From positions 1 to 64,000 of the forward strand of contig JAKOXG010000002.1 of NCBI GenBank assembly GCA_029781115.1: a stretch of DNA of 64,000 nucleotides, given 5' to 3'. The number at the start of each line of letters is the position of its first letter. The first letter of the stretch is position 1. The position numbers and the translations under genes are program-made. The stretch is from Candidatus Cloacimonadota bacterium (GTDB lineage: Bacteria; Cloacimonadota; Cloacimonadia; Cloacimonadales; Cloacimonadaceae). Below the pieces are notes generated by a model. That model worked only from the letters and a program-made list of their open reading frames with translations. It was not told the DNA's origin and made no database searches. This document shows positions 17,345 through 26,532 of the stretch, piece by piece.

Positions 17345-17857
17345 ATGATCAGCAAAAAACTCGAAAAAGCAATAAATGAACAGATCAAACACGAACTCTA
17401 CAGCGAATATCTCTATATTTCCATGCAGGCATGGTTCGCTGGCGAGAATCTCGACGGTATGGCCTCTTGGATGGAAGCTCAGAGCCAGGAAGAGCGTTTT
17501 CACGCCATGAAGTTTTTCCGCTATCTCTTGGATCGTGGTGGCAAGGTGGAGCTGATGGCCATCGAAAAGCCTCCCGTCGATTTTAAAAACCCGCTCAACG
17601 CTTTCAGAGAAGCGCTGAAGCACGAACAGTTTGTCACCGGTAAGATCAACGAACTGATGGACTTGGCTTGCAAGGAAAACGACCACGCTTCCAAAAGCTT
17701 TATCCAATGGTTTGTGGATGAACAAGTGGAGGAAGAAGCCACCGCAGAAGGAATTGTGCGCCAATTGGAGATGATCGACGGCAATACTGCCGGCATCTAT
17801 ATGATCAATGCCGAGTTGGGCAAACGCACCTTTACTGCGCCAGACACAGAACAATAG
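17345..17857 (+). CDS. ftnA: Ferritin (bacterial non-haem FtnA type)
   Basis: 170 aa, a four-helix bundle that oxidises Fe(II) and stores it as a mineral core in a 24-mer. Ferroxidase ligands are visible: Glu in 'KHELYSEYLYISM', Glu/His in 'QEERFHAMKFF', a later Glu in 'EALKHEQ', and 'WFVDEQVEEEAT' for the E-Q-E site. AAGGAG precedes the ATG by 8 bases. The gene stands alone between mutM and its own terminator. It may be linked physiologically with the Fur/Feo operon 21 kb away, but no clear Fur box was seen in its 98-base leader. Confidence 0.95.
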   Translation: MISKKLEKAINEQIKHELYSEYLYISMQAWFAGENLDGMASWMEAQSQEERFHAMKFFRYLLDRGGKVELMAIEKPPVDFKNPLNAFREALKHEQFVTGKINELMDLACKENDHASKSFIQWFVDEQVEEEATAEGIVRQLEMIDGNTAGIYMINAELGKRTFTAPDTEQ

Positions 17858-17884
17858 AAACAATCACATCCCCCTAATGTGTAA

Positions 17885-17930
17885 AAAGGCGCAAAAAAGC
17901 ACTTGCAATTTTGCGCCTTTGCCTTATATT
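17885..17930 (+). terminator. Rho-independent terminator after ferritin
   Basis: AAAGGCGCAAAA (17885-17896) pairs perfectly with TTTTGCGCCTTT (17909-17920) around a 12-base loop, with T-rich sequence after it. It starts 28 bases after the ferritin stop and separates it from the diguanylate cyclase gene. Confidence 0.85.
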
Positions 17931-17984
17931 TTTCACTTTAAGGATGCTGATAGGCTAATCAATACGATAATTGGAGGAAATTGT

Positions 17985-18896
17985 ATGTCCGAATTGGAGA
18001 TATCCCGTATTTACAGCAAAGTGTTCCAAAGCTCGATGGTGGCTATTGGGATCACTGATATAGAGGGCAACTACATCATGGTCAATCCCGCTTGGTGTAA
18101 TTTTATGGGTTATACTGAGGAAGAGGCTCTCAAACTGAATGTGAATGATGTGACTGTGGAAGAAGATATTAAACGCAGTGACAGATCCATGAAAAACCTG
18201 GCCAATGGCACCGCAGCCAGCATCCGCATCAAAAGACAATTCAAACGCAAAGACGGGAAAGTGTTTTGGGCGGAGCTGCATGTGTCGCCGCTTTTGGATG
18301 ATGATGGGCAGACCGACGGCATCATCGGAATGCTGATCAATATCGATAGACAGGTGAAAGCAGAGAAAAAACAAAAGGTGCTCAACCGAAAACTGGAAAA
18401 ACTGGCAAGGCATGATCCGCTGACCGGATTGTACAACCGCAGAGCCATCAGTGAAATAATGGAAAGACAACACAGAATAGCCAAACGTTATTCCAGGGGC
18501 TTTGCCGTAGCCGTTGCCGATCTTGATGATTTTAAACAGATAAACGACACCTACGGCCACCAATGCGGAGATATGGTGCTGAAACGCTTGGCACAAATTT
18601 TCTTGAAGTGGATTCGTGATACGGATAGCGTGGGCAGATGGGGCGGAGAAGAATTTCTTTTTGTGTTTGCAGAAACGGATTGCGATGGAGCAATTACCGT
18701 GGCAGAACGTATCCGCAAAAGCTTGGACGCAGAATTGTTTGAATGGGATGGGCACAAGTTTCGCATCAGCATTACCATCGGCATCAGCTATCGAACCCAG
18801 CAAACAACGATCCAGGAAATGATAGAAGAGGCTGATAAGGCCACATATGAGGGGAAAGCCAACGGCAAAAACCAGGTAGTATGCAAGAGGTATTGA
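17985..18896 (+). CDS. PAS domain-containing diguanylate cyclase
   Basis: 303 aa. A PAS sensor domain (residues ~8-125, 'SSMVAIGITDIEGNYIMVNPAW') is joined by a short coiled segment to a GGDEF domain. The active site is GGEEF ('VGRWGGEEFLFVFAE') with 'HDPLTGLYNRRA' and 'VADLDDFKQINDTYGH' upstream. RDTD lies five residues ahead of GGEEF, so the product-inhibition I-site appears intact. It should make cyclic di-GMP from GTP. There is no membrane segment, so it is cytoplasmic. The ATG at 17985 follows TTGGAGGAAA; the frame from 17808 runs through the terminator and is rejected. c-di-GMP often controls type IV pili and matrix secretion, both relevant here, but no direct link is visible. Confidence 0.93.
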   Translation: MSELEISRIYSKVFQSSMVAIGITDIEGNYIMVNPAWCNFMGYTEEEALKLNVNDVTVEEDIKRSDRSMKNLANGTAASIRIKRQFKRKDGKVFWAELHVSPLLDDDGQTDGIIGMLINIDRQVKAEKKQKVLNRKLEKLARHDPLTGLYNRRAISEIMERQHRIAKRYSRGFAVAVADLDDFKQINDTYGHQCGDMVLKRLAQIFLKWIRDTDSVGRWGGEEFLFVFAETDCDGAITVAERIRKSLDAELFEWDGHKFRISITIGISYRTQQTTIQEMIEEADKATYEGKANGKNQVVCKRY

Positions 18897-18970
18897 AGTT
18901 AGTGGGCTGTAAACTGGTCGGTTGATAACGACACATCAAACTAATAAAAACATAGCAACAGCTTATGCTG

Positions 18971-19281
18971 AACTCCTACTGAAATAGTAGGAGTTTGTTG
19001 CTGAGGTCAGCCCCCGGTAGACCTCGTCCGAAAGTCAATATTTGCCTTATTGGCAAACTTATCTCAAGAAAAACCTCCCTTTTTGCCATCCCTCAAATGC
19101 CGATTCCATGCGGCTTGCCAACTCCGCCCCTGCTGCTCTCCTGCTCCTCGATCAAGTAAGCAGTAAGAAAGCAGGCAGTTAGGAGCAGGAGCCAAGCGGG
19201 AGCGAAGGCGGCTTTTGGAGGGTGGTCATCCGGGGTGAAAAGTCAATATTTGCGTAAATGCCTGTTTTTAGCAAGGAAATT
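18971..19281 (+). repeat. Intergenic element copy 1 (hairpin + direct-repeat-bounded core)
   Basis: Hairpin AACTCCTACT/AGTAGGAGTT (18971-18995, possibly also the terminator of the cyclase gene); 35 nt; direct repeat AAAGTCAATATTTGC at 19031-19045; core with CTCCTGCTCCT (19138-19148) and its complement AGGAGCAGGAG (19181-19191); second direct repeat at 19239-19254; 16 nt; GCAA at 19271. Non-coding. The other copies are at 38448, 49900 and (inverted) 59851. The remaining gap to 19495 contains only two nearby GGTGTAAACA repeats (about 19410-19435) and nothing else recognised. Confidence 0.8.
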
Positions 19282-19498
19282 ATGGGGTAAGATTGAGCAT
19301 TTTGGGGAGATAAAACAGCCCCGATTCCCACCAGGTTGAGGATGCGCTTTGGAGGCCAAAGCCCATCTTGCTGGCAGGCATGCAGTTTGTTTCCCTGCCG
19401 GGCGCCGGTGTAAACACCTCCTTTCGGGTGTAAACATAGTGGACAAAACGGCATGCTGTCTATCAAGCGGGGCTTTATTCAGTCAGTTTGCGCACCAC

Positions 19499-19527
19499 AA
19501 AAAAAGCCCCCGCAAGAAGCGAGGGCT
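19499..19527 (-). terminator. Rho-independent terminator of the parvulin-type foldase gene
   Basis: Read on the minus strand, AGCCCTCGC pairs with GCGGGGGCT (one mismatch) around TTCTT and is followed by seven T residues. It sits 20 bases beyond the stop of the minus-strand gene ending at 19548. Confidence 0.85.
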
Positions 19528-19547
19528 GATAGTCTTTTGGGTTTGCT

Positions 19548-21737
19548 TTATTTCTTCTTTTCTTTCTTGGCCTTTTTCTCATTTTTGGCTTCTTCATCTT
19601 TTTTCAGTTCTTTCACCTTTGGGAGCTCATTCTCCTTTTGAGGCTCATTTGCTTTCTGCAGTTCGGGCTCCTGCCGCAGTTCTGGTGCTTCTTCCGCTTC
19701 CGGCGCTTGCTCAAAGCCCTCTATCTCCAGTTCGACGTTGCCTTCCAGGGTGTCGATCATAAACTGGGCAGAGTCATTGAGTTCGCCACTGGGATATTTG
19801 ACCAGGAATGCCTTGAAGAGGTCTAAGGCCAAATCTGTATTCTGCATCTCTTCGGCGATCAGGAATGCTTTCATAAAGCTTGCTTTATAGTCGTCTGAGC
19901 CGTTGGGATAGTGTTCGATGATTTGGTTGTAATAGTTGATTGCATCTTTAAATCTGCGCATTCTGGCGCTGTCATCGGCGAGGTTGAAGAGCTCTTCCAC
20001 GCTCAGTTTCAGCTTGATCCTGTCGAGGTGTTTTTGCAGGTTGTATTCTTCAAAGAGTTCGTTTGTGACCTGGGTCTGTTGGCTGCTTTCTTTTTCCTTT
20101 TTGAGTATGCCAAAGATGCGGGGTTCCATCTCGGTGAAGCTTTTCACTTCGGGTGGGTTTTCTTTGGTGGTGCGGAAGAAGACGATATCGCCACGGGCGG
20201 TGGTAAATACGGGGCTGAGGTATCCCACGGGGTTTTCCCAGATCATTTTGGAAAATTCTTCATCGGGGCCGATGCCGGTGACGATGCCGTTGTTGTATTG
20301 GTGGTCAAAGATGCTTTGGTTTGGGTTTTTGGAATCTTTGTCGATAATCTTTTGCATCCGCTTTTCGTCGCCCAGCTTGTGCACGCGGCTAAACTTCTTT
20401 CTGGCGGATTTGGCTTTTTTCATGTTTTCTGCCCAAAATACCTGGATGCATCTGGAGGCGGGGGTGGTGTAATCAGCGATGTGGCTGTCATAGTATGCCC
20501 GGATCTCTTCTTGAGGCACTTCGATGGTGTCCACGATCAGCTTTCTATAGACGGCATTGAGGATGAAATAGTGTTTCATCTGGATGAATTCTTCTTTTTC
20601 TTCCACATATTGCCCGTAGTTTTCCTCGATCGCATCATGGAGCATCAAAGCGCGGCTCAGCTCTTGGTCTATCACCGCTCTCGCACCTTCTCCCTTGATG
20701 TAGAAGATCTGCTCCTGGGGGGTGAGCTTGTTGAAGGAATCCAATATCTGTCCCACGGTGAAGCTGATCTCAGCTTGCGGTGCTTCGATGACAAATTGCT
20801 CGCGGATAGCATCGTTGTTTTCCATGGTTGCCAGGTCTATCTGGGCGGCCAATTCTTCGTTGACGGTTACGCTATATTTGACCACCAGCTCCTCTCTCAG
20901 AGCTTCCATCTTCATTCTTTCCATGGTGGGGCGCAGGCGTTGCTCGATCTCTGGCAAGACTTCTTCATAGCTCTTGTCGCGTCTGGGGATGTGTTCGGTA
21001 ACCATAAAGAGGTGCCATCCCGTTTCGGTTTTCACCGGGCCGACGATCTGGTTCAGATTGTCCAGATTTGCTTCGATGAGCTGCTCGAGTTCTCTATCCG
21101 TGCCGACACCGGGGATGTTGCCATTGAGGCGGATATTTTTGATCACGCCCTTGAGGCCTTTGATGTAGTTGTTTCTGCTAAAGGCGTTTGATACTTCTTC
21201 CCAGCTGACGTCGGTACGCAGCTCGGCCAGGGCGGCCTTGGCTTCGTCTTCCGTGGCAGTGCTGATGTAGTTGATCGTGATCACGGGCAACATCACAAAG
21301 AGCTCTGTGTTTTCGGTGAAGAAGTCTTGTCTGTCAGCCTCGGTGATCTCTACTTTGTCTACCACCATCCTTTTGTAATACTCTTGGATGTAAAACTGGC
21401 GTGTGCCTGTCTCGATGCGCTCCTTTACCTCAGGATCGTTCTCGATATCCATTTCAATTGCTTTTTTGAGCAATACGTTTTCCAGGGACAATACGTCCAA
21501 AACCTGGATCTGTCCTTCAATGGTGCGGAAGCGTCCCTGCTGGTTTGGCGGGATTTTGGAGATGCGGTTATCCAAGTCTTTGCGGGTGATGGTGCCACCC
21601 TCATATTCTACGAGGACGGTGTCGTCGTCCATTTGGTTTTGATTGCTAACGGTCACTTCTGCTTTTTCGGCAGCAAATAAGGCTAAGCTTAGGCTGAGTA
21701 GAAGCAGAATAATCGGTAAGGCGGAATATCGCTTCAT
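19548..21737 (-). CDS. Periplasmic peptidyl-prolyl isomerase (parvulin/SurA-like) with C-terminal TPR region
   Basis: 729 aa from the ATG at 21737, which follows AAGGAG; an upstream in-frame ATG at 21776 would place that ribosome site inside the gene. A signal peptide comes first (MKRYSALPIILLLLSLSLALFA). Next come a SurA/PpiC-like chaperone region and a parvulin domain (~150-285, 'VGPVKTETGWHLFMVTEHIPRRDKS'). A second parvulin-like segment follows (~440-560, 'VGYLSPVFTTARGDIVFFRTT'), then TPR-like repeats ('DAINYYNQIIEHYPNGSDDYKASF') and a Glu/Lys-rich low-complexity tail. It probably helps fold exported proteins, of which this window encodes many. It is transcribed divergently from the pilus locus. 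Confidence 0.85.
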   Translation of the reverse strand: MKRYSALPIILLLLSLSLALFAAEKAEVTVSNQNQMDDDTVLVEYEGGTITRKDLDNRISKIPPNQQGRFRTIEGQIQVLDVLSLENVLLKKAIEMDIENDPEVKERIETGTRQFYIQEYYKRMVVDKVEITEADRQDFFTENTELFVMLPVITINYISTATEDEAKAALAELRTDVSWEEVSNAFSRNNYIKGLKGVIKNIRLNGNIPGVGTDRELEQLIEANLDNLNQIVGPVKTETGWHLFMVTEHIPRRDKSYEEVLPEIEQRLRPTMERMKMEALREELVVKYSVTVNEELAAQIDLATMENNDAIREQFVIEAPQAEISFTVGQILDSFNKLTPQEQIFYIKGEGARAVIDQELSRALMLHDAIEENYGQYVEEKEEFIQMKHYFILNAVYRKLIVDTIEVPQEEIRAYYDSHIADYTTPASRCIQVFWAENMKKAKSARKKFSRVHKLGDEKRMQKIIDKDSKNPNQSIFDHQYNNGIVTGIGPDEEFSKMIWENPVGYLSPVFTTARGDIVFFRTTKENPPEVKSFTEMEPRIFGILKKEKESSQQTQVTNELFEEYNLQKHLDRIKLKLSVEELFNLADDSARMRRFKDAINYYNQIIEHYPNGSDDYKASFMKAFLIAEEMQNTDLALDLFKAFLVKYPSGELNDSAQFMIDTLEGNVELEIEGFEQAPEAEEAPELRQEPELQKANEPQKENELPKVKELKKDEEAKNEKKAKKEKKK

Positions 21738-21848
21738 AATTGAGTTTACTCCTTGCTTGAGTCTGTTGATAATCATAAAGCCAAAAAAAATGGTGGACAG
21801 GAAACCGTCAAGTATTTTATTGTTCCCATAACGTGGCGAACACTTTTT

Positions 21849-21876
21849 TTGACAATTGGCTCGTTACGTGCATCAT
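21849..21876 (+). promoter_or_regulatory. Putative promoter of the type IV pilus operon
   Basis: TTGACA at 21849-21854, 16 bases, then CATCAT at 21871-21876 (4 of 6 to TATAAT). It is followed by a leader of about 40 bases with the strong ribosome site CAGGAGGAAA ahead of the prepilin start. Confidence 0.5.
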
Positions 21877-21919
21877 GAAATTGGAACACTAAAAACATTT
21901 CCCAGGAGGAAAAGCGAAA

Positions 21920-22357
21920 ATGCTGAGTAAACTCAAGAACCAAAAGGGTTTCACCCTTATCGAAATCTTGGTGGTTGTGATTATCGTAGCCATCTTGGCG
22001 GCCTTGGCCGTGCCTCGTTATCTAAGGTATGTGGAAAAATCACGTTCCACCGAAGCCCAAACAGCAATTAGCACACTACGTAAAGTCTATGACGTTCAAT
22101 TGCAGACAACCGGAACCACTGAAGGTTTCACCAAAGAACAAGCTTTGAAAGAAGCTCGCTTGGGCGAAGCCACAGTCCGCAACTGGCAATTTGAAGTCAC
22201 CGGCAACCCCCCAACCAAATATATTGCCACCTCCACTGCTGATTTCCCCGGCGGCGAAGGCAAGCAAGTTTGGTATGATGTAAAAGAAGCCAAATTCCAT
22301 GGTTATGGTATTGATACTTGGACAAACCCGGAATCCGGAGGGACCGAAACCGACTGA
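21920..22357 (+). CDS. Major type IV prepilin / pseudopilin (PilA/GspG-like)
   Basis: 145 aa. The short leader MLSKLKNQKG ends in the prepilin-peptidase site G|FTLIEI, with the conserved Glu at +5 and a ~20-residue hydrophobic helix ('LVVVIIVAILAALAVPRYL'). The small globular domain resembles GspG-type pilins and has no cysteine pair. It has the strongest ribosome site of the locus (AGGAGGAAA) and comes first after the promoter, consistent with it being the most abundant subunit. It is processed and assembled at the inner membrane by the machinery encoded downstream. The prepilin peptidase (PilD) is not in this window. Confidence 0.93.
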   Translation: MLSKLKNQKGFTLIEILVVVIIVAILAALAVPRYLRYVEKSRSTEAQTAISTLRKVYDVQLQTTGTTEGFTKEQALKEARLGEATVRNWQFEVTGNPPTKYIATSTADFPGGEGKQVWYDVKEAKFHGYGIDTWTNPESGGTETD

Positions 22358-22372
22358 TCTGGAGGATTTAAG

Positions 22373-23428
22373 TTGACTATCCACGAACTACTACGGTTCA
22401 CAGCCGAAGCAGGAGCCTCGGACCTTCACGTGGCCGCCGGAGCTCACCCGATGGTGAGAGTCAACGGCCAGATGAAGAAGCTGAATCTACCCGTCCAAAC
22501 ACTGGAAGATGTGGAAAGCCTCGTTTATGGAGTGATGAACGAAAGTCAGCAGGTGCTTTTTAAGAAGAACCTTGAGATCGACTTTTCCACCAAGCTCTCA
22601 AACGATGTCCGCTTCCGTGTGAACGCTTTTCATCAGATCAACGGCATATCAGCAGCTTTCCGCGTGATCCCGAACGAGATCAAGCCCTATGAAGAGCTGC
22701 ACTTGCCCGAGGTGATCAAAAAACTAACGCAAAAGGAAAAGGGATTGATCTTGGTGACAGGTCCCACCGGTAGCGGTAAATCCACCACACTGGCAACTAT
22801 GATTGATACCATCAATGACACACGTTTTTGCCATGTGATCACGGTGGAAGACCCCATCGAATTTGTGCATCGCAGCAAAAACTCATTGATCAACCAAAGA
22901 GAGCTGGGGCATGACACCTGGAGCTTTACCGCCGCACTCAGAAGTGCCCTGCGCGAAGACCCCGACGTGATCCTCGTTGGTGAAATGCGTGACCTTGAGA
23001 CGGTATCTTTGGCACTGACGGCTGCAGAGACCGGGCACCTTGTGTTTGCTACTTTGCATACCGGAAGCTGCACAAAGTCGATTGACCGCGTGATTGACAT
23101 GTTTCCCAAAGAACAGCAACAACAAGTTCGTTCCATGCTGTCTGAATCTTTGGAAGCGGTGATTTCACAGACGCTTATCCAAACCAAGGACGGCAAAGGA
23201 CGTGTGCCTGCAGTGGAGATCATGATCGCCAACGCCGCGGTGCGAAATCTGATCCGTGAGGAAAAGACATATCAGATTCCTTCCGTGATCCAATCCAGCA
23301 CCAAAGAAGGCATGCAGACGCGTGATCAATCTCTCTACAACCTTGTAATGAACAACCTAATCGAGCGCACAGTAGCTGAAGAATTGGCAGACAATCCCAA
23401 GCTCTTTGCTACCGGCGCAGGATTTTAA
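22373..23428 (+). CDS. pilT: Type IV pilus retraction ATPase PilT
   Basis: 351 aa, TTG start at 22373 preceded by GGAGG. A hexameric cytoplasmic ATPase that depolymerises the pilus for twitching and DNA uptake. An N-terminal PAS-like domain 'GASDLHVAAGAHPMVRVNG' precedes the RecA-like domain with Walker A 'GPTGSGKST', the Asp box 'ITVEDPIEF', Walker B 'DPDVILVGEMRDLET' and the His box 'AAETGHLVFATLHT'. The hallmark 'AxxLRxALRxDPD' is present as 'AALRSALREDPD'. It sits 15 bases after the prepilin. Confidence 0.95.
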   Translation: MTIHELLRFTAEAGASDLHVAAGAHPMVRVNGQMKKLNLPVQTLEDVESLVYGVMNESQQVLFKKNLEIDFSTKLSNDVRFRVNAFHQINGISAAFRVIPNEIKPYEELHLPEVIKKLTQKEKGLILVTGPTGSGKSTTLATMIDTINDTRFCHVITVEDPIEFVHRSKNSLINQRELGHDTWSFTAALRSALREDPDVILVGEMRDLETVSLALTAAETGHLVFATLHTGSCTKSIDRVIDMFPKEQQQQVRSMLSESLEAVISQTLIQTKDGKGRVPAVEIMIANAAVRNLIREEKTYQIPSVIQSSTKEGMQTRDQSLYNLVMNNLIERTVAEELADNPKLFATGAGF

Positions 23429-23430
23429 TT

Positions 23431-23907
23431 ATGAAGCTTCCGATCATGGGCGAAAATCCAAACTCAGATAATGAGAGCAAAGCAAACCCCATGACCATAC
23501 TTCGCCAAGCCAGGGGCTTCACTCTGATTGAAGCCCTGGTTTTGGTGTTGGTCATTGTTGTTCTCGTTACCAGCCTTTACATAGGCATCATCTATGCCGA
23601 GAAAACCCTGGCTACAAACTACCGAGACAGGGTGGTTACACTCCTCTTGGTAGGCCAACTGGAGCTGGAATACTACCGCAAGGAAAATGGCCAGCCCTTC
23701 CAATTGCAAAACAATAGAGAATATGTAATCCAAGAACTGGACAAAGGCAGACCTATCACCGGAAAGATGACGATTACAGCTCGGGTTGGAAATGATGTAT
23801 CAAACGACAGGTCCCTTCAATTCACGGCCCTGACAGCTACGATGACTTGGAAAGACCCCTCCACCAAACAAGTTAGAACCCTGAGTATGCGTGAGGATTT
23901 CTTCTAA
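23431..23907 (+). CDS. Minor type IV prepilin
   Basis: 158 aa. The cleavage site 'QARG|FTLIEA' is followed by a hydrophobic helix ('LVLVLVIVVLVTSLYIGIIY'). Two starts are possible: 23431 (35-residue leader before the cleavage Gly's partner residue) or the in-frame ATG at 23491, which would give a short leader MTILRQARG more typical of the family. Neither has a strong ribosome site. It is probably a minor pilin of the PilV/FimT kind that primes assembly at the tip. It lies directly after pilT and is joined end to end with the next prepilin gene. Confidence 0.8.
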   Translation: MKLPIMGENPNSDNESKANPMTILRQARGFTLIEALVLVLVIVVLVTSLYIGIIYAEKTLATNYRDRVVTLLLVGQLELEYYRKENGQPFQLQNNREYVIQELDKGRPITGKMTITARVGNDVSNDRSLQFTALTATMTWKDPSTKQVRTLSMREDFF

Positions 23908-24573
23908 ATGAGACGCAGACACCTTAAGACACCAAATATAATATCAAACCAACGAGGCGTCAGCCTGATAGAGCTGATCGTGGTGATGGGTATCATCGTG
24001 ATCATGTCGATGATATCGGGCGGTGGTGTGGCTCTTTTCTTTAGAAAATATGATGAACTGAGAAAATATGCCGAACTGCAAAATGACGCCATTGAGCTGC
24101 TGAACTATATCAAGTTTGGCATCCCCGTGGGCGATGAAGGTGCAGCCCTCACTCAGACCGGCCTTGGCGACTACCAATTTCACAAGCCAAAAGAGTATTA
24201 TGGAGTCAACAACGCCCTTACCATCCAATTTTTGAATGCTCCCTATGGAGCCAGACAATCAAACTCCATCAGAGTGATTCCCATACTCGTACAAGATCAT
24301 GGGCTCACACCCTCTGATTATGCAGATTTTTATTACCATAATGGTACTGTGCGTTGCAGAAGGAGCTATCAAGGCTCAGGGTCTTCGACAGTCCTGACCC
24401 TATTTCCCAAAACCGGGACAAGGGATTACATCTCCCTGGATGAAATATCGTTCAAACAGTTGAACAACGGAAGCAACATCTCAGTGCTTGATGTGACCCT
24501 CAGGGCCAAGGTCGAAGTTGGACCCAAAAGATATAAACGTTTAATGTATCGCACCCAAATGGTGAAGAAGTAA
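23908..24573 (+). CDS. Minor type IV prepilin (PilW-like)
   Basis: 221 aa. The ATG immediately follows the previous stop (TAA ATG), suggesting coupled translation. The leader ends 'NQRG|VSLIELIVVMGIIVIMSMI' with Glu at +5. The large globular part (~180 aa) with 'FYYHNGTVRCRR' fits PilW/PilJ-type minor pilins. Its last ~100 bases (from about 24475) are the left edge of the 2.1-kb tandem duplication; a diverged copy of this 3' end is found at about 26591-26682. Confidence 0.8.
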   Translation: MRRRHLKTPNIISNQRGVSLIELIVVMGIIVIMSMISGGGVALFFRKYDELRKYAELQNDAIELLNYIKFGIPVGDEGAALTQTGLGDYQFHKPKEYYGVNNALTIQFLNAPYGARQSNSIRVIPILVQDHGLTPSDYADFYYHNGTVRCRRSYQGSGSSTVLTLFPKTGTRDYISLDEISFKQLNNGSNISVLDVTLRAKVEVGPKRYKRLMYRTQMVKK

Positions 24574-24606
24574 CATGGCACCTTTTATGTTGTTGAGGAG
24601 TGTATC

Positions 24607-26508
24607 ATGAAAGCAATTTTAAGAAACCCAAGCGGTAACGTTAGCGTCGCCATGCTCTTGGTGGTGATAGCCACGATGTCCGGCTTTACCTTGGCTGGGC
24701 TTGCCTATAGGGACATCATGAGTTTTCACTATGAGTATGAAAACGTTCAATCCCTGTTGCTGCTGAGGAGCGAAGCCCTGAGAGGCCAAGCCCTTATGGG
24801 TGCCTTGGGTATGATTACTATGCCCGTAGTCACCAGCGAGCGAACTGTGGAAGTTTCGGGAACCCAGGCAAGCAAGAGCTTCAAGATCAAATCCCTGATC
24901 GTTCCCGGTGGTTCAGCACTTGTGGATGAAAATATAACGCAGGGCGATTCCAGACAAATTACCAACGTTCATAGCCGCGTGTATGTACACAGGGGCACCA
25001 AGTATGCGTCTGCCGGCAATCCCAGATCCGTAGTGCAAAAGTATGGTGTCTATACCTTGGAATATGAGACCTTTGCCAAGTTTATGTATTTTACGGATTT
25101 TGATAAAGACCCAAACGGTTACCCGATTCGCCACTATGGCCCTGACATATTCTACGGCAGAGTGCATAGCAATGAGGATATCTGGATACGCCAGGCCGGT
25201 GGTGGAAACAACGCTGGTTGGCCCACCTTCAATGGCTGGGTTACTACGGCCGGAATTGTGAGAGTGTATCCCGGTGGTGGGCATGATTTCCCCGAAGATA
25301 CTATCTTCAAGGGCGGCCTCACCGAAAACTATGCCTATACAAACTTCCCCGACGAAGCTATCACTTTGAGAAATAAGGCAAATACACTGGGGCCTACCAT
25401 TTACGATAAAAAATACATCGTCTACTTCAATGCCAGTGGTGGCAGTGCAGACGTGCTTTTGGGTAATGTCGGTCTCGGTATGATGGAAAGTTTGGCGGTT
25501 TATCCGCCCAATCTCTATCCTCCGGGAACGGTGGAACCCCTATATGCAAACTATTACAGGGTACCGGATACTACTTGGACCAGACTTAACGCCGGTGGTC
25601 TTTCAGGAAAATCATTCTACTCTTATAACAAACTGTGGATCAAGGGTCATTTTACCGGTTACCAGACCTATGGAAGCCGAGATACCATCTTTATACTGGG
25701 GGATATCCTGCTTACAGGAACACCCAGGGGGCTGAACCCGGAAGGCAACAAACGAGATGTGGTGGGCTTGGTGGCTGAAAAATCCATTGTGGTCAAGTAT
25801 GGCTATCGCGATCCTGTTGATACCTTGCGCCACCATGATACCAGTGGTTCTACCACAAGCGATCCCTTGGGCGGAGTATGGATCTATGCTGCCATGGCCG
25901 CTTTGGGTGATGGCCAAGGTGATCCCAGAAAAGACGGCGTATTTACATTTGAATATCAACACCCACATCCATCAGTACCCGATGTGAGAATGAATAATAT
26001 CATTTATACCAAGGTAGACCTGCATCGCAGACGCTTCCCTCAGCAAAACAATACCGGTTGGAGCCAAGCTGACTCCAGGATAGACTACCCTTGGTACAAT
26101 CCACTTTGGCCTGAAAGAGCACCTTATCTGGAGCGTGGATATATAAACGTCCATGGCTCCATCTCGCAACGCAGACGTGGATTTGTGCATCGCAACTATC
26201 TTGACAGCGATCATCCTAATAATGCCGGAGTTTGGGATCAGCCCCAAGATCTGTGTGGGAGAAGCAGTGCTCCCGCTGCGGTGCGCCATTCAGACCCTGT
26301 CGTGCCGGGCCTTATACTCGAGACGAGAAACTATCCGGGAGCCTCCGGAAGCGGTATCGGCTACCAAAAGAACTATCACTACGACAATCGCTTTTACTAC
26401 ACCTCACCCCTGCACTTTCCAGAAGTAACACGTGAAGAATCCAAAACCTTCACCGGGGTGAAATGGGAAGTCAAAAACCCGAGCTCAATGCCACATCCTA
26501 TCAGGTAA
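24607..26508 (+). CDS. Pilus-operon protein of unknown function, copy 1 (PilX-like N-terminus)
   Basis: 633 aa. The N-terminus 'NPSGNVSVAMLLVVIATMSGFTLAGL' resembles a class of minor pilins: a Gly before the hydrophobic helix but Ala instead of Glu at +5, so PilX-like anchoring is possible. The rest is rich in Tyr, Gly and Pro ('WPTFNGWVTTAGIVRVYPGGG', 'YEYQHPHPSVPDV'-like segments) with a beta-structured look and no catalytic motif I recognise. Its place between minor prepilins and pilM suggests a pilus-tip or assembly component, perhaps in the role of PilX/PilY1. ATG at 24607 after GAGGAG. It is closely similar over its whole length to the gene at 26714. Confidence 0.85.
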   Translation: MKAILRNPSGNVSVAMLLVVIATMSGFTLAGLAYRDIMSFHYEYENVQSLLLLRSEALRGQALMGALGMITMPVVTSERTVEVSGTQASKSFKIKSLIVPGGSALVDENITQGDSRQITNVHSRVYVHRGTKYASAGNPRSVVQKYGVYTLEYETFAKFMYFTDFDKDPNGYPIRHYGPDIFYGRVHSNEDIWIRQAGGGNNAGWPTFNGWVTTAGIVRVYPGGGHDFPEDTIFKGGLTENYAYTNFPDEAITLRNKANTLGPTIYDKKYIVYFNASGGSADVLLGNVGLGMMESLAVYPPNLYPPGTVEPLYANYYRVPDTTWTRLNAGGLSGKSFYSYNKLWIKGHFTGYQTYGSRDTIFILGDILLTGTPRGLNPEGNKRDVVGLVAEKSIVVKYGYRDPVDTLRHHDTSGSTTSDPLGGVWIYAAMAALGDGQGDPRKDGVFTFEYQHPHPSVPDVRMNNIIYTKVDLHRRRFPQQNNTGWSQADSRIDYPWYNPLWPERAPYLERGYINVHGSISQRRRGFVHRNYLDSDHPNNAGVWDQPQDLCGRSSAPAAVRHSDPVVPGLILETRNYPGASGSGIGYQKNYHYDNRFYYTSPLHFPEVTREESKTFTGVKWEVKNPSSMPHPIR

Positions 26509-26532
26509 CAGAGTCCATATACAAGAGTAACC

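Noticed and set aside
19911-21191. Plus-strand open frame (426 codons) across the foldase gene
   Set aside because: The minus-strand frame has a signal peptide, parvulin domains, ribosome site and terminator; the plus-strand product is a low-complexity Phe/Val/Asp-rich shadow.
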